Shown here in pieces: positions 50,457 through 58,844 of a stretch of DNA of 62,551 bases. The position numbers and the translations under genes are program-made. The notes under the pieces are model-generated. The model saw nothing but the letters and a program-made list of their open reading frames with translations, had not been told where the DNA came from and ran no database searches. The DNA is taken from positions 1 through 62,551 of the forward strand of contig JBIOVV010000070.1 in the NCBI GenBank assembly GCA_044867925.1, in the 5' to 3' direction. Positions within the stretch are counted from its first letter, which is position 1; the number at the start of each line of letters is the position of its first letter. Source of the DNA: VRUE01 sp044867925 (GTDB lineage: Bacteria; Actinomycetota; Thermoleophilia; Solirubrobacterales; 70-9).

Positions 50457-50507
50457 GCACTTGAAGGTACCCGTCGAGTCTCGAAACTCAACCGGGTTAA
50501 GTACGGG

Positions 50508-51281
50508 TCAGACAGCCTGGAGGCCGGACTTCAAGCGCATCACTGCCTTGGTGTGCAGCTGCGAGACGCGCGACTCGGTGACGCCGAGGACCTCGCCGAT
50601 CTCCCGCAGGGTGAGGTTCTCGTAGTAGTAGAGGGCGACGACGAGCTGCTCGCGCTCGGGCAGCGAGGAGATCGCCTCGGTGAGGCGGTCCTTTATCTCG
50701 CTGCTGGCGAGTGACTCCTGCGGGTCCTCGGCGCGCGGGTCGGAGATCGTGTCGAGCAGGGAGACCTGGTCGCCGGAGGAGTCCGAGACGGTCCAGAGCT
50801 CGTCGAGCGCGTAGACGGAGGAGTTGGCGATCTCCAGCAGCGATGTCCGCAGTTCGTCCTCGCTGACTTTGAGCGCGGCAGCAAGCTCGGCCTCGCTGGG
50901 TGCCCGCTGCAGCTCGTGCTCGAGCTTGGCCTGGGCCGCCTCGATTTCGCGGGCACGCGAGCGGACCGAGCGTGGCACCCAGTCCAGCGAGCGCAGCTCG
51001 TCGATGATCGCGCCGCGGATGCGGGTCATCGCGAAGGTCTCGAACTTGATCCCCCGCTCGGGCTCGAAGCGCTCGATCGCGCCGATCAGGCCCATCAGGC
51101 CGTAGGAGATCAGGTCGGCGTCATCGACGTGAGATGGCAGGCCTGCACCCAGCCGGCCGGCGACGAACTTGACCATCGGCGAGTAGGCCACGACCAGGCG
51201 CTCGCGCGCGCTGGCGTCCCCTTCCCCCTTGTAGCGGCGCCAAAGATCGCGCAGCTCCACCTCTTTTACGCCGGTTTCCAT
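50508..51281 (-). CDS. RNA polymerase sigma factor, WhiG/FliA family
   Basis: 257 aa, regions 2-3-4. LISYGLMGLIGAIERFEPERGIKFETFAMTRIRGAIIDELRSLDWVPRSVR is region 2-3 of the FliA/WhiG class (DWVPRSVR is diagnostic); region 4 ends REIGEVLGVTESRVSQLHTKA. In Streptomyces WhiG controls sporulation, FliA controls flagella elsewhere; neither gene set is in view, so the regulon is unknown. It is not the stress SigF whose promoters appear at 15-17 kb. Confidence 0.92.
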   Translation of the reverse strand: METGVKEVELRDLWRRYKGEGDASARERLVVAYSPMVKFVAGRLGAGLPSHVDDADLISYGLMGLIGAIERFEPERGIKFETFAMTRIRGAIIDELRSLDWVPRSVRSRAREIEAAQAKLEHELQRAPSEAELAAALKVSEDELRTSLLEIANSSVYALDELWTVSDSSGDQVSLLDTISDPRAEDPQESLASSEIKDRLTEAISSLPEREQLVVALYYYENLTLREIGEVLGVTESRVSQLHTKAVMRLKSGLQAV

Positions 51282-51358
51282 CTAATTCCCCTGCATCCTA
51301 GTGCCCCGCCTCGCAACGACGGCGAGAAAATGACGTTGCACAGGCGCCGTCAGACAAG

Positions 51359-51405
51359 GACGCAGGGAGCCCGAATAGCAGCGCTATTCGGGCGACTGAG
51401 GACGC
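51359..51405 (+). repeat. Repeat copy 2 with conserved ends
   Basis: GACGCAGGGAGC, then hairpin CCGAATAGC-AGC-GCTATTCGG, then GCGACTGAGGACGC. Lies between the xer gene's end and the sigma gene's start. Same ends as 2864-2912 and 60855-60900. Confidence 0.7.
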
Positions 51406-51484
51406 AATATGGCGGTGATCTGGGCCCGTCATTTCAGTCGGCGTTGTGTGGCGGGGCACAAGCTCGCTGGCAAGTTCTTGCCGC

Positions 51485-52372
51485 TCATGCGCGCGGATGG
51501 GTGGCCGCGTACGCGTCGCGGAGGCGAGCCGCATCGACCCGAGTGTAGACCTGCGTGGTCGATATGGAGGCGTGACCGAGCAGCTCCTGAATCGTGCGCA
51601 GGTCGGCGCCGCCCTCGAGCAGATGCGTGGCGAAGCTGTGGCGCAGCGAGTGCGGCGAGACTCCGGCGGCGAGCGCGGCCTCGCGCACCCAGAGGGCGAG
51701 CCGGCGGGTGACGTCGGAGTTGGAGAGCCGCCGGCCGCTCTTGGAGAGAAAGAGAGCCTGCTCGCGGGGGTCGCCCGCCAGAGCGTGACGCCCACGCTCG
51801 CTGTAGCGCTGCAGCGCCCGCTGAGCGGGCTCGCCGACTGGCAACAGGCGCTCCTTCGAGCCCTTGCCGAGCACGCGCAGCTGCTCGGTCTCGAAGTCGA
51901 GCGCGCCGAGATCGAGGTTGACGATCTCCTCACAGCGCAGCCCGCAGGAGTAGGCGAGCTCGAGCATCGCCCGGTCGCGCAGCTCGAGCGGCGTCCGCGC
52001 CGGAATCCGCTCCAGCAGCTGCCGCACCTGCTCGACCGAGAGGACCTGCGGCAGCTTCTCTTCGCGCTTCGGGCTGGAGACCAGATCGGCCGGGTTCTGC
52101 CCGACCCGCTCGGTGCCAACGAGGAAGTCGAAGAGCCCGCGAATGGCCGCCAGCTTGCGGGCGACGGTTGAAGGCGCGGCGCCGTCGGAGGAGAGCGACG
52201 CCGCGTAGCGCCGCACATCGCGGTGGCGGATGTCGCCGGGCCCCCGGGCCCCCGCCCACTCGACGAACTGCCCCAAATCGACGGCATAAGCTCGCCGCGT
52301 CCGCTCGGCGGCACCGCGCGCACGCAGGTCGCGGTCGTAGGCCACCGACGCCTCATCCCATCCCAAGCTCAC
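51485..52372 (-). CDS. xerD: Xer-type tyrosine recombinase
   Basis: 295 aa. Catalytic residues: Arg in SCGLRCEEIVNLD, Lys in GKGSKERLLPV, HxxR in PHSLRHSFATHLLEGGAD, His in LLGHASISTTQVY, Tyr in QVYTRVDAARL. Length and sequence style match XerC/XerD chromosome-dimer resolvases. GTG start at 52372 (MSLGWDEASVAYDRDL); the frame is open upstream into the palindrome. It is likely the chromosomal Xer, as no att sites flank it. Confidence 0.9.
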   Translation of the reverse strand: MSLGWDEASVAYDRDLRARGAAERTRRAYAVDLGQFVEWAGARGPGDIRHRDVRRYAASLSSDGAAPSTVARKLAAIRGLFDFLVGTERVGQNPADLVSSPKREEKLPQVLSVEQVRQLLERIPARTPLELRDRAMLELAYSCGLRCEEIVNLDLGALDFETEQLRVLGKGSKERLLPVGEPAQRALQRYSERGRHALAGDPREQALFLSKSGRRLSNSDVTRRLALWVREAALAAGVSPHSLRHSFATHLLEGGADLRTIQELLGHASISTTQVYTRVDAARLRDAYAATHPRA

Positions 52373-52409
52373 GACACCAGGTTCGCCGCGGTGACCCGCG
52401 TGCCTCCAT

Positions 52410-52516
52410 CGAGCCGTCCGGCAGGGGTGGAGGTCTTGTGCTTTTTTGCGTGATCCGGGCGCGGCGCAGCCGCGACCTCGCAAAAAAGTTAAGCGGAACC
52501 CCTGCCGGACGGCTCG
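52410..52516. repeat. Nested inverted repeat, copy 2
   Basis: Three nested perfect arms: 19 bp (52410-52428 with 52498-52516), 10 bp (CTTTTTTGCG 52441-52450 with 52479-52488) and 6 bp (CGCGGC 52460-52465 with 52469-52474). Fills the gap after the L,D-transpeptidase stop, where it could terminate transcription. Confidence 0.85.
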
Positions 52517-52519
52517 CGG

Positions 52520-53557
52520 TCAGCCAATGAAAATCGGGGTGCCGACTTCGACCTGGTCGTAAAGCTCTTCCACGTCCGGGATCGCCATCCGCACGCAACC
52601 GTGCGAGGCCGCGGAGCCGAGCGAGTAGGTCTCTTCGGTGCCGTGGATGCCGGCGCCTTCGTAGATCCCCATCCAGCGCGCCTTGATCGGGTTGGACGGG
52701 CCCGGGGGAATGTCCTGACCGGCCAGGCTGCCGGCCCAGTCGGATTCGGGCACGTGCCAGGTCGGGTTTTCTTCCTTTTCCTGGATCTCATACAACCCTT
52801 CCGGCGTTTCCAGCCCTTCCTGACCGACCGCGACGGTGTAGGTCTTGGCCAGCTTCAGGTTCTTCCAGAGACGCAGGGTGAAGGCACCGCGGTCGAGCGT
52901 GAGGTAAGAGGGGTAGGCCGCCGCCACTTCTTTCGTGGTGACGTCGGGTTTCGTGTAGTGGGTGCGGGCGGCGATCGTGTGATCGGCATCGGCGTTCAGC
53001 ACCGCGGCGCGCAGCTGGCGGGTGAGCAGGTTGTCGCGCAGCTTGCGCCCGTTCTCGGCGGGCACCACTTCGAGCTCGTCGGCTGTCGGTTCGACCGAGG
53101 CGTCCTGAGCCTCCCGATCGACCTCGCCCGCGACCTCGCGCACGAAGCGATTGATCGCCGCGCGCGAGTAGGTGACGTCGGCGGGGATCTGCTCCTCGAC
53201 GCTGCCGCCGGTCACGTAGCGAACCAGCCGTCCCGGGAAGCCACCGTCGCGACTTTCGGCCAGCGCTTCCTCCACGGCTGCATCGATGTCGGCGTGGACC
53301 TTGAGGCTCTTGCCGTCGAGCGTCCAGCTCTCGCCGTCGTAGCCGACGCGCAGCGAGTGCCGCAGGGGGCCGAGCAGCTGGCGCCGAACCGCCTGCTTGG
53401 CTTCGGCTTCGTTCATGCCGCCGACCTCGACCCCGCCGACCGTCACGCCGTCGGCGATCTGGTCCTTCTCGGAGCTGTCGTAGGCGTAACCGACGCCCAC
53501 GAGGGCGAGCAGCAGTGCCAACACAGCGACGATCGCGATCTGCGCCTTACGACCCAT
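52520..53557 (-). CDS. L,D-transpeptidase (YkuD) with peptidoglycan-binding domain
   Basis: 345 aa. Single N-terminal membrane anchor (IAIVAVLALLLALVGVGYAY), a PG_binding_4-like region (about 40-215), then the YkuD domain from about residue 220 (FTLRLWKNLKLAKTYTVAVG) with catalytic IHGTEETYSLGSAASHGCVRM (His and Cys). Makes 3-3 peptidoglycan cross-links on the outer face of the membrane. ATG at 53557. Divergent from the cyclo-ligase gene. Confidence 0.93.
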   Translation of the reverse strand: MGRKAQIAIVAVLALLLALVGVGYAYDSSEKDQIADGVTVGGVEVGGMNEAEAKQAVRRQLLGPLRHSLRVGYDGESWTLDGKSLKVHADIDAAVEEALAESRDGGFPGRLVRYVTGGSVEEQIPADVTYSRAAINRFVREVAGEVDREAQDASVEPTADELEVVPAENGRKLRDNLLTRQLRAAVLNADADHTIAARTHYTKPDVTTKEVAAAYPSYLTLDRGAFTLRLWKNLKLAKTYTVAVGQEGLETPEGLYEIQEKEENPTWHVPESDWAGSLAGQDIPPGPSNPIKARWMGIYEGAGIHGTEETYSLGSAASHGCVRMAIPDVEELYDQVEVGTPIFIG

Positions 53558-53630
53558 TCCCCGTAAAGCCTACGACCGAGCGCCGACGGGCTAAGCGAAT
53601 ATCGACTATCGCGACGGATATGTTTCAGCG

Positions 53631-54353
53631 GTGGCACCGAAGGCCGGCAAGGACACCGTGCGCAAGGAAGTATGGAAGGCGATGGACCGTGAGGGGGTTT
53701 CGCGCTTCCCGGGTGCCGACGGACGCATCCCCAACTTCGCCGGCGCAAAGCTGGCGGCGGAGAAGCTCGCCGGGCAACGGCTTTGGAAGCGCGCCCGGGT
53801 GATCAAGGCAAATCCCGATTCGCCGCAGACCTACGCCCGGCGGATCGCGCTCGAAGAGGGCAAGACCGTGATCATGGCCGTGCCGCGGCTGCGCGACCCG
53901 CATCCCTTCCGCGTGCTCGACCCGAAGAAGCTCTCCAAACGCGCGGTCAAGGAGGCGGCGACGATCAAGGGCGCGCTCAAGCACGGCCGCGTCGTCGCCC
54001 TCGACGAGCTGCCCGAGATCGACTTCGTGCTCTGCGGCTCGGTCGCGGTCAACCTCAGCGGAGCCCGTGTCGGCAAGGGCGGCGGCTACTCGGACCTCGA
54101 GTACGGGGTGCTGATCGACGCCGGCAAGATCGACAGCCACACGACGGTGGCGACCACGGTCCACCCCACCCAGGTCCTGCGCCGGCACCTGATGATGACC
54201 GCGCACGATCTGCCGGTCGACGTGATCGCCACGCCCCGCGCCGTGATCGAGCTCGAGCGCCAGTACGAGCGCCCGCGCGGAATTCTCTGGGACCACCTGC
54301 AGCCACCCCAGATACGCGAAATACCCATACTTGAACGTATGGGCTATGCGTGA
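53631..54353 (+). CDS. 5-formyltetrahydrofolate cyclo-ligase, divergent type
   Basis: 240 aa from a GTG. RKEVWKAMDREGVSRFPG, then TVIMAVPRLRDPHPFRVLDP, and GARVGKGGGYSDLEYGVL, the substrate/ATP loop of the family, which converts 5-formyl-THF to 5,10-methenyl-THF. The sequence style is the archaeal/plant-like subclass rather than the YgfA type. The next gene overlaps its last codons. Confidence 0.85.
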   Translation: MAPKAGKDTVRKEVWKAMDREGVSRFPGADGRIPNFAGAKLAAEKLAGQRLWKRARVIKANPDSPQTYARRIALEEGKTVIMAVPRLRDPHPFRVLDPKKLSKRAVKEAATIKGALKHGRVVALDELPEIDFVLCGSVAVNLSGARVGKGGGYSDLEYGVLIDAGKIDSHTTVATTVHPTQVLRRHLMMTAHDLPVDVIATPRAVIELERQYERPRGILWDHLQPPQIREIPILERMGYA

Positions 54354-55221
54354 CGACTACGGCAATCCCGATCCGGAGTGGCTGCGAATCGACTGGCGGC
54401 CGCACGTGCACCGGCTCGAGCTGCCGGGGGCGACGGTCAACTACGCCGAGATCGGCGAAGGCGAGCCGATCGTCTTCGTCCACGGCATCACCAGCTCCTG
54501 GCAGGCCTGGCTGGAGAACCTCCCCCATTTCGGCCGCTCACACCGTGCCATCGCCCTCGACCTTCCCGGCTTCGGCGCCAGCCCGATGCCCTCCTGGCCG
54601 ATCGACATGCCGGCTTACGGCCGCCTTCTCCACGATTTCTGCGAGAAGCTCGACATCGGCAGCGACGCCACCCTGGTCGGCAACTCGATGGGTGGCCTGG
54701 TCGCCGCCGAGGCGGTGCTGACCGAGCCGAGCAGGTTCAACCGCCTCGTCCTCGTCTCGGCCGCGGGTTTCATCAACACCTGGCTGCCCCATCAACGCGG
54801 CAAGGCCACCTCGCAGGCCTGGAGCACCTTCGGCCGCCCCTTCGGCGCGGCGGCGCGCTTCTTCGTCACCCACTCCCGCGCCCGCTGGCTGATGTTCCGC
54901 TTCGCGATTCGCTATCCGGGCCGCCTGCGCAAGGAGCTGCTCTGGGAGCAGATGGCCTCCGGCGTCCCCTGTCCCGGCTTCGCCGACGCCCTGGACGCGG
55001 TGCTCGAATACGACGCCCGCGACCGCCTCGAAGAGATTCAGATCCCGACGATGATCGTCTGGGGCACCGACGACTGGGTGATCCCCTCCGCCGCCGCGCA
55101 CAGCTATAACCGCCGGATCCCCAACTCGAAGCTCGCGATCTTCGATCACACTGGCCACGTGCCGCAGCTGGAGCGGCCGGAGCGCTTCAACGCGCTGCTC
55201 GAGGAATTCCTGGCTACCTAG
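54346..55221 (+). CDS. Alpha/beta hydrolase
   Basis: 291 aa. Oxyanion VFVHGITSSWQAW, nucleophile elbow LVGNSMGGLVAAE, acid in WGTDDWVIP, and His in FDHTGHVPQLERPERF: complete Ser-Asp-His triad. Likely a small-molecule esterase or lipase-like enzyme. Starts within the end of the cyclo-ligase gene (ATG 54346; TTG 54331 possible), so it is coupled. Converges with ilvD (4-base overlap of stops). Confidence 0.88.
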   Translation: MRDDYGNPDPEWLRIDWRPHVHRLELPGATVNYAEIGEGEPIVFVHGITSSWQAWLENLPHFGRSHRAIALDLPGFGASPMPSWPIDMPAYGRLLHDFCEKLDIGSDATLVGNSMGGLVAAEAVLTEPSRFNRLVLVSAAGFINTWLPHQRGKATSQAWSTFGRPFGAAARFFVTHSRARWLMFRFAIRYPGRLRKELLWEQMASGVPCPGFADALDAVLEYDARDRLEEIQIPTMIVWGTDDWVIPSAAAHSYNRRIPNSKLAIFDHTGHVPQLERPERFNALLEEFLAT

Positions 55222-56909
55222 GCGGTTACGGCGCCTTCGGACGCCGACGAGACAGTCGCCGCGTACTTCGCCATCACGCCGTGCCCGAAGGGCGACAGCG
55301 GGGGCTCGTACTCGGCGACGCGGCCGGCGATCTCCTCGTCGGAGAGGGCCACGTCGAGGCGGCGGCCGGCGATGTCCACCGTGATCTCATCGCCCTCGCG
55401 AATCGCCGCGATCGGGCCGCCCCTGGCCGCCTCGGGGGCGACGTGGCCGATCATCAGGCCGCGGGTGGCACCGGAAAAGCGCCCGTCCGTCACCATCGCG
55501 ACGGTCTCGCCCAGGCCCTCGCCGACGATCGCGGCGGTGACCTGGAGCATCTCGCGCATGCCGGGCCCGCCGACCGGGCCCTCGTTGCGGATCACGACGA
55601 TGTCGCCGGCGTTGATCCGCTGCTCCTTGACCGCGCGGAAGCAGTCCTCTTCGGACTCGAAGACGCGGGCGGGTCCGGTCTGCTGGGTCCGCTCGGTGCC
55701 GGCGAGCTTGACCACGGCTCCTTCCGGGGCGAGGTTGCCGCCGAGGATCGCCAGACCGCCTTCGTCCTTCACCGGGCTCTCGAGCGGGCGCACGACCTCC
55801 TGGCCAGGGGCCTCGCTCGCCTCCGCCGCGACCTCGCCGATCGTCTTGCCGGTGACGGTGAGCGCGTCCTCGTGCAGGTTTCCCGATTCGGCCAGGCGCC
55901 TGAGGATCACCGGCACGCCGCCGGCGGCGTAGAGATCGGTGGCGACGAAGCGGCCACCCGGCTTGAGGTCGGCGAAGAGCGGCGTCGCGCGGGAGATCCG
56001 CTCGAAGTCGGCCATCGTCAGCTCGATCTCGAGCTCCTTGGCCAGCGCGATCAGGTGCAGGACCGCGTTGGTCGACCCGCCCGAGGCGCAGACACAGGCG
56101 ATCGCGTTCTCCAACGAGTCGCGGGTGATCACCTTGCTCGGGGTCACGTCATCGGCCAGGACGCCGAGGACGAGCTCGCCGATCCGCGCGGCTACCGTGC
56201 CCTTCTCGCCGTCTTCGGCCGGCACCATCGCCGAGCCGCCGGCGCTGATCCCGAGCGCCTCGAAGGCGCAGGCCATCGTGTTGGCGGTGAACTGGCCGCC
56301 GCAGGCGCCGGCACCGGGGCTGGCGACCCCCTCCAGCTCATTCAGTTCCTCGTCGCTCATGTCGCCGGCGTTGTGGGCGCCGATCGCCTCGAAGATGTCG
56401 AGGATCGTCACATCCCGGCCGTGCCAGTGGCCAGGGGCGATCGAGCCGCCGTAGAGGAGGACCGAGGGGACGTCGAGACGGGCCAGCGCCATCGCACAAC
56501 CGGGGATCGTCTTGTCGCAGGCACAGAGCGCGACGATCGCGTCGAACTGGTAGCCACGCGCCATCAGCTCGATCGAGTCGGCGATGACCTCGCGACTGAC
56601 CAGCGAGGCCTTCATACCCTGCGTCCCCATCGTCACCCCGTCGGAGACGGCGACGGTGTTGAACTCCATCGGCGTGCCCCCGGCGGCACGGACGCCCTCC
56701 TTGACGTGCTCGGCGAGACCGCGCAGGTGGAAGTTGCAGGGCATCGCCTCGGTCCAGGTGTTGGCGATGCCGATCGTCGGCCTGCTCAGCGCCTCGTCGT
56801 CGAAGCCGATGCCCTTCATGTAGGCACGCGCGTGAGCGCGGTCCGGACCATCGAAGACGACGCTGGAGCGGGGACGGGGAAGCTTTGTGGTGGCGCCGTT
56901 GGAGCTCAT
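55218..56909 (-). CDS. ilvD: Dihydroxy-acid dehydratase
   Basis: 563 aa. Fe-S ligands in ALCACDKTIPGCAMA and GACGGQFTANTMACAFE; AFGRFSG-like C-terminal signature MVTDGRFSGATRGLMIGH. Dehydrates 2,3-dihydroxy-3-methylbutanoate/-pentanoate in valine and isoleucine synthesis. Start ATG 56909, matching the usual N-terminus; 9 bases from thiD. Full length. Confidence 0.95.
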   Translation of the reverse strand: MSSNGATTKLPRPRSSVVFDGPDRAHARAYMKGIGFDDEALSRPTIGIANTWTEAMPCNFHLRGLAEHVKEGVRAAGGTPMEFNTVAVSDGVTMGTQGMKASLVSREVIADSIELMARGYQFDAIVALCACDKTIPGCAMALARLDVPSVLLYGGSIAPGHWHGRDVTILDIFEAIGAHNAGDMSDEELNELEGVASPGAGACGGQFTANTMACAFEALGISAGGSAMVPAEDGEKGTVAARIGELVLGVLADDVTPSKVITRDSLENAIACVCASGGSTNAVLHLIALAKELEIELTMADFERISRATPLFADLKPGGRFVATDLYAAGGVPVILRRLAESGNLHEDALTVTGKTIGEVAAEASEAPGQEVVRPLESPVKDEGGLAILGGNLAPEGAVVKLAGTERTQQTGPARVFESEEDCFRAVKEQRINAGDIVVIRNEGPVGGPGMREMLQVTAAIVGEGLGETVAMVTDGRFSGATRGLMIGHVAPEAARGGPIAAIREGDEITVDIAGRRLDVALSDEEIAGRVAEYEPPLSPFGHGVMAKYAATVSSASEGAVTA

Positions 56910-56918
56910 GCCCGAAAT

Positions 56919-57719
56919 CTACTGCGGCGGCGCGTTCAGGTTGAAGACGTCGACCGGGCCCGGACCGTCGCCGATGTCGCGCAGGCCGTGGGCAACGGCG
57001 TCGGCGGCGACCGCGCGCGCCTTGCGGGCCGCTTCCAGCGGCGTCTCGCCACGAGCCAGAAACGCCGCCAGGGCTGAGGAGTGAGTGCAGCCGGAGCCGT
57101 GCGCCGCACCCTCGGGATGGCGCTCGCCGGCGATCTCCGCCGACTCGCGACCGTCGAAGAAGAGGTCGACCGTGCGCTCGCTGTGGCCGCCGGTGACGAC
57201 GACCGCCCGTGGGCCCAGGGCCAGCACCTCCCGCGCCAGATCCTCCTGCGAGTCCTGCTCACCGGCACCGCTGAGCGCGCGCGCCTCGGGGATGTTCGGC
57301 GTGGCGACCGCCGCCAGCGGCAGCAACCGCTCGACCAGCGCCGCGCGGGCTTCCTCGTCGAGCAGGACGGCGCCGCTCTCGGCAACCATCACCGGATCGA
57401 CCACGATCGGAGCCTCGCCGACGAAGCGCAGCGCCTCGACCACCGCGTCGACGGTCTCGGCGGTGCCGAGCATGCCGACCTTCACCGCGGCGACGCCGAT
57501 GTCTTCGGCGACCGCGCCGACCTGCGCCACGATCATCTCGGGCGATACGGCCTCGATCGCCTCGACCCCGACCGTGCTCTGCGCGGTGATCGCGGTGATC
57601 GCCGTCATCCCGTGCACGCCGCAGCGGGCAAAGGCCTTCAGGTCGGCCTGGATACCGGCGCCGCCGCCGGAGTCCGACCCGGCGATCGAGAGCACGGCTG
57701 GGATCGGGTGAGTGGCCAC
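56919..57719 (-). CDS. thiD: Hydroxymethylpyrimidine/phosphomethylpyrimidine kinase
   Basis: 266 aa ribokinase-like enzyme of thiamine synthesis. AVLSIAGSDSGGGAGIQADLKAF is the diagnostic start (substrate site); PIVVDPVMVAESGAVLLDEEA and VVVTGGHSER follow; GAAHGSGCTHSSALAAFLA is the anion hole/catalytic region. 9 bases after dprA's stop, in a run with dprA-comM. Confidence 0.93.
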   Translation of the reverse strand: MATHPIPAVLSIAGSDSGGGAGIQADLKAFARCGVHGMTAITAITAQSTVGVEAIEAVSPEMIVAQVGAVAEDIGVAAVKVGMLGTAETVDAVVEALRFVGEAPIVVDPVMVAESGAVLLDEEARAALVERLLPLAAVATPNIPEARALSGAGEQDSQEDLAREVLALGPRAVVVTGGHSERTVDLFFDGRESAEIAGERHPEGAAHGSGCTHSSALAAFLARGETPLEAARKARAVAADAVAHGLRDIGDGPGPVDVFNLNAPPQ

Positions 57720-57728
57720 GGGCGCAGC

Positions 57729-58844
57729 CTAGATGGCGGGCGGCGCGAGCAGGGTCCGGGAATAGACGCCGAGCAGCGAGCAGCTGAGATAGCCGAGCGC
57801 CTCGAGGCCGGCCAGGACCGCGGCAGCCTCGGCGCCGCTCAGGTCGAGCGCGGTCGCGATCGCGTCGCTGCTGTCCTCGCCCCTCTCGACCGCGGCAAGC
57901 ACTTCGGTCGATCGCCGGTCCAGGCCGGGCCCGGGGCGTGGCGCGATCCGGATGCCGGGGCCAAGCATCGCGTCGAGCACGTCCTGGCCGTCGCGGATCA
58001 AGCACGCCCCGCCGGCGAGCAAGTCGTTGGTCCCGGCGGAGGCGCGCGAGTTGACCGGCCCGGGGACGGCGCCGAGGTCGCGGCCGAGGTCGGCGGCCAG
58101 GTCGGCCGTGATCAGCGAGCCCGAGCGCTGCGCCGCCTCGATCACCACCGTCATCCCGGCCAGGGCGGCCATGATCCTGTTGCGGGCCGGGAAGGTCCAG
58201 CGCCAGACCCCGGTTCCCGGCGGCAGCTCGGAGAGCACCAGGCCCTGCTCGCAGATGCGGCGCCATAGCGAGCGATGCGAGGCAGGGTAGGCGAGGTCGG
58301 CGCCGCAACCCAGCACGGCGACGGTCGTGCCGGCGTCGAGGGCACCGCGATGGACGCAGGCATCGATGCCGAAGGCAAGCCCGCTGGTGACGAGCAGCCC
58401 GGCGGCCGCCAGCTCTCGACCCAGCTCCCGCGCCACTCCCCGTCCGTAGGAGCTGGCGCGACGGGCGCCGACGACGGTGACCGTCGCCTCGGGCTCCAGG
58501 CGCCCCAGGAGCGCGGGATCGCCTCGCCCGATCAGCGCCCAGGGCGCATCGACGGCGTCGTGGAGGCCGGGTGGAAACCGCTCGTCGTGCCGACAGCAAG
58601 CCCAACACTGTGCCGCGACCAGGTCTGCGTACAACCGGCGCTCGGGCGCCGCGGCGAGCTGGGCGAGGATCTGCTTGGCGATCTTCGGCGCGGCTGCCGC
58701 TACCAGGTCCTCGTTGGAGAGGCGAAGCAGTTCGGGCGAGCGCGAGCCGGCTGCGCCCGTGGCGATCTTCTCGATGTAGGGCGCCAGATGAGCGAGCAGC
58801 CGCGAACGGCGCAAGCACTCCGGGCAGGCGCTCGGCGCGCTCAC
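57729..58844 (-). CDS. dprA: DNA processing protein DprA
   Basis: 371 aa. Rossmann-like core: VTVVGARRASSYGRGVAREL, VTSGLAFGIDACVHRGAL, VLGCGADLAYPASHRSL, ITADLAADLGRDLGAVPGPVNSRASAG; C-terminal winged helix. Loads RecA on incoming single-stranded DNA. Overlaps comM by four bases. An extra Cys-containing N-terminal part (CPECLRRSRLL, CWACCRHDERFP) is unusual and might bind a metal. Confidence 0.93.
   Translation of the reverse strand: MSAPSACPECLRRSRLLAHLAPYIEKIATGAAGSRSPELLRLSNEDLVAAAAPKIAKQILAQLAAAPERRLYADLVAAQCWACCRHDERFPPGLHDAVDAPWALIGRGDPALLGRLEPEATVTVVGARRASSYGRGVARELGRELAAAGLLVTSGLAFGIDACVHRGALDAGTTVAVLGCGADLAYPASHRSLWRRICEQGLVLSELPPGTGVWRWTFPARNRIMAALAGMTVVIEAAQRSGSLITADLAADLGRDLGAVPGPVNSRASAGTNDLLAGGACLIRDGQDVLDAMLGPGIRIAPRPGPGLDRRSTEVLAAVERGEDSSDAIATALDLSGAEAAAVLAGLEALGYLSCSLLGVYSRTLLAPPAI

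Noticed and set aside
50508..51281. A flagellar or sporulation sigma factor
   Set aside because: The family is FliA/WhiG, but no flagellar or sporulation genes are in the window, so a specific role was not claimed.
51485..52372. A mobile-element integrase
   Set aside because: Length and sequence style match chromosomal XerC/D; no tRNA, direct repeats or cargo flank it.
55281..57077. A 598-codon plus-strand frame opposite ilvD and thiD
   Set aside because: Antisense shadow of GC-rich coding DNA: His/Arg/Asp-rich, no domain, and the opposite strand encodes complete ilvD and thiD.
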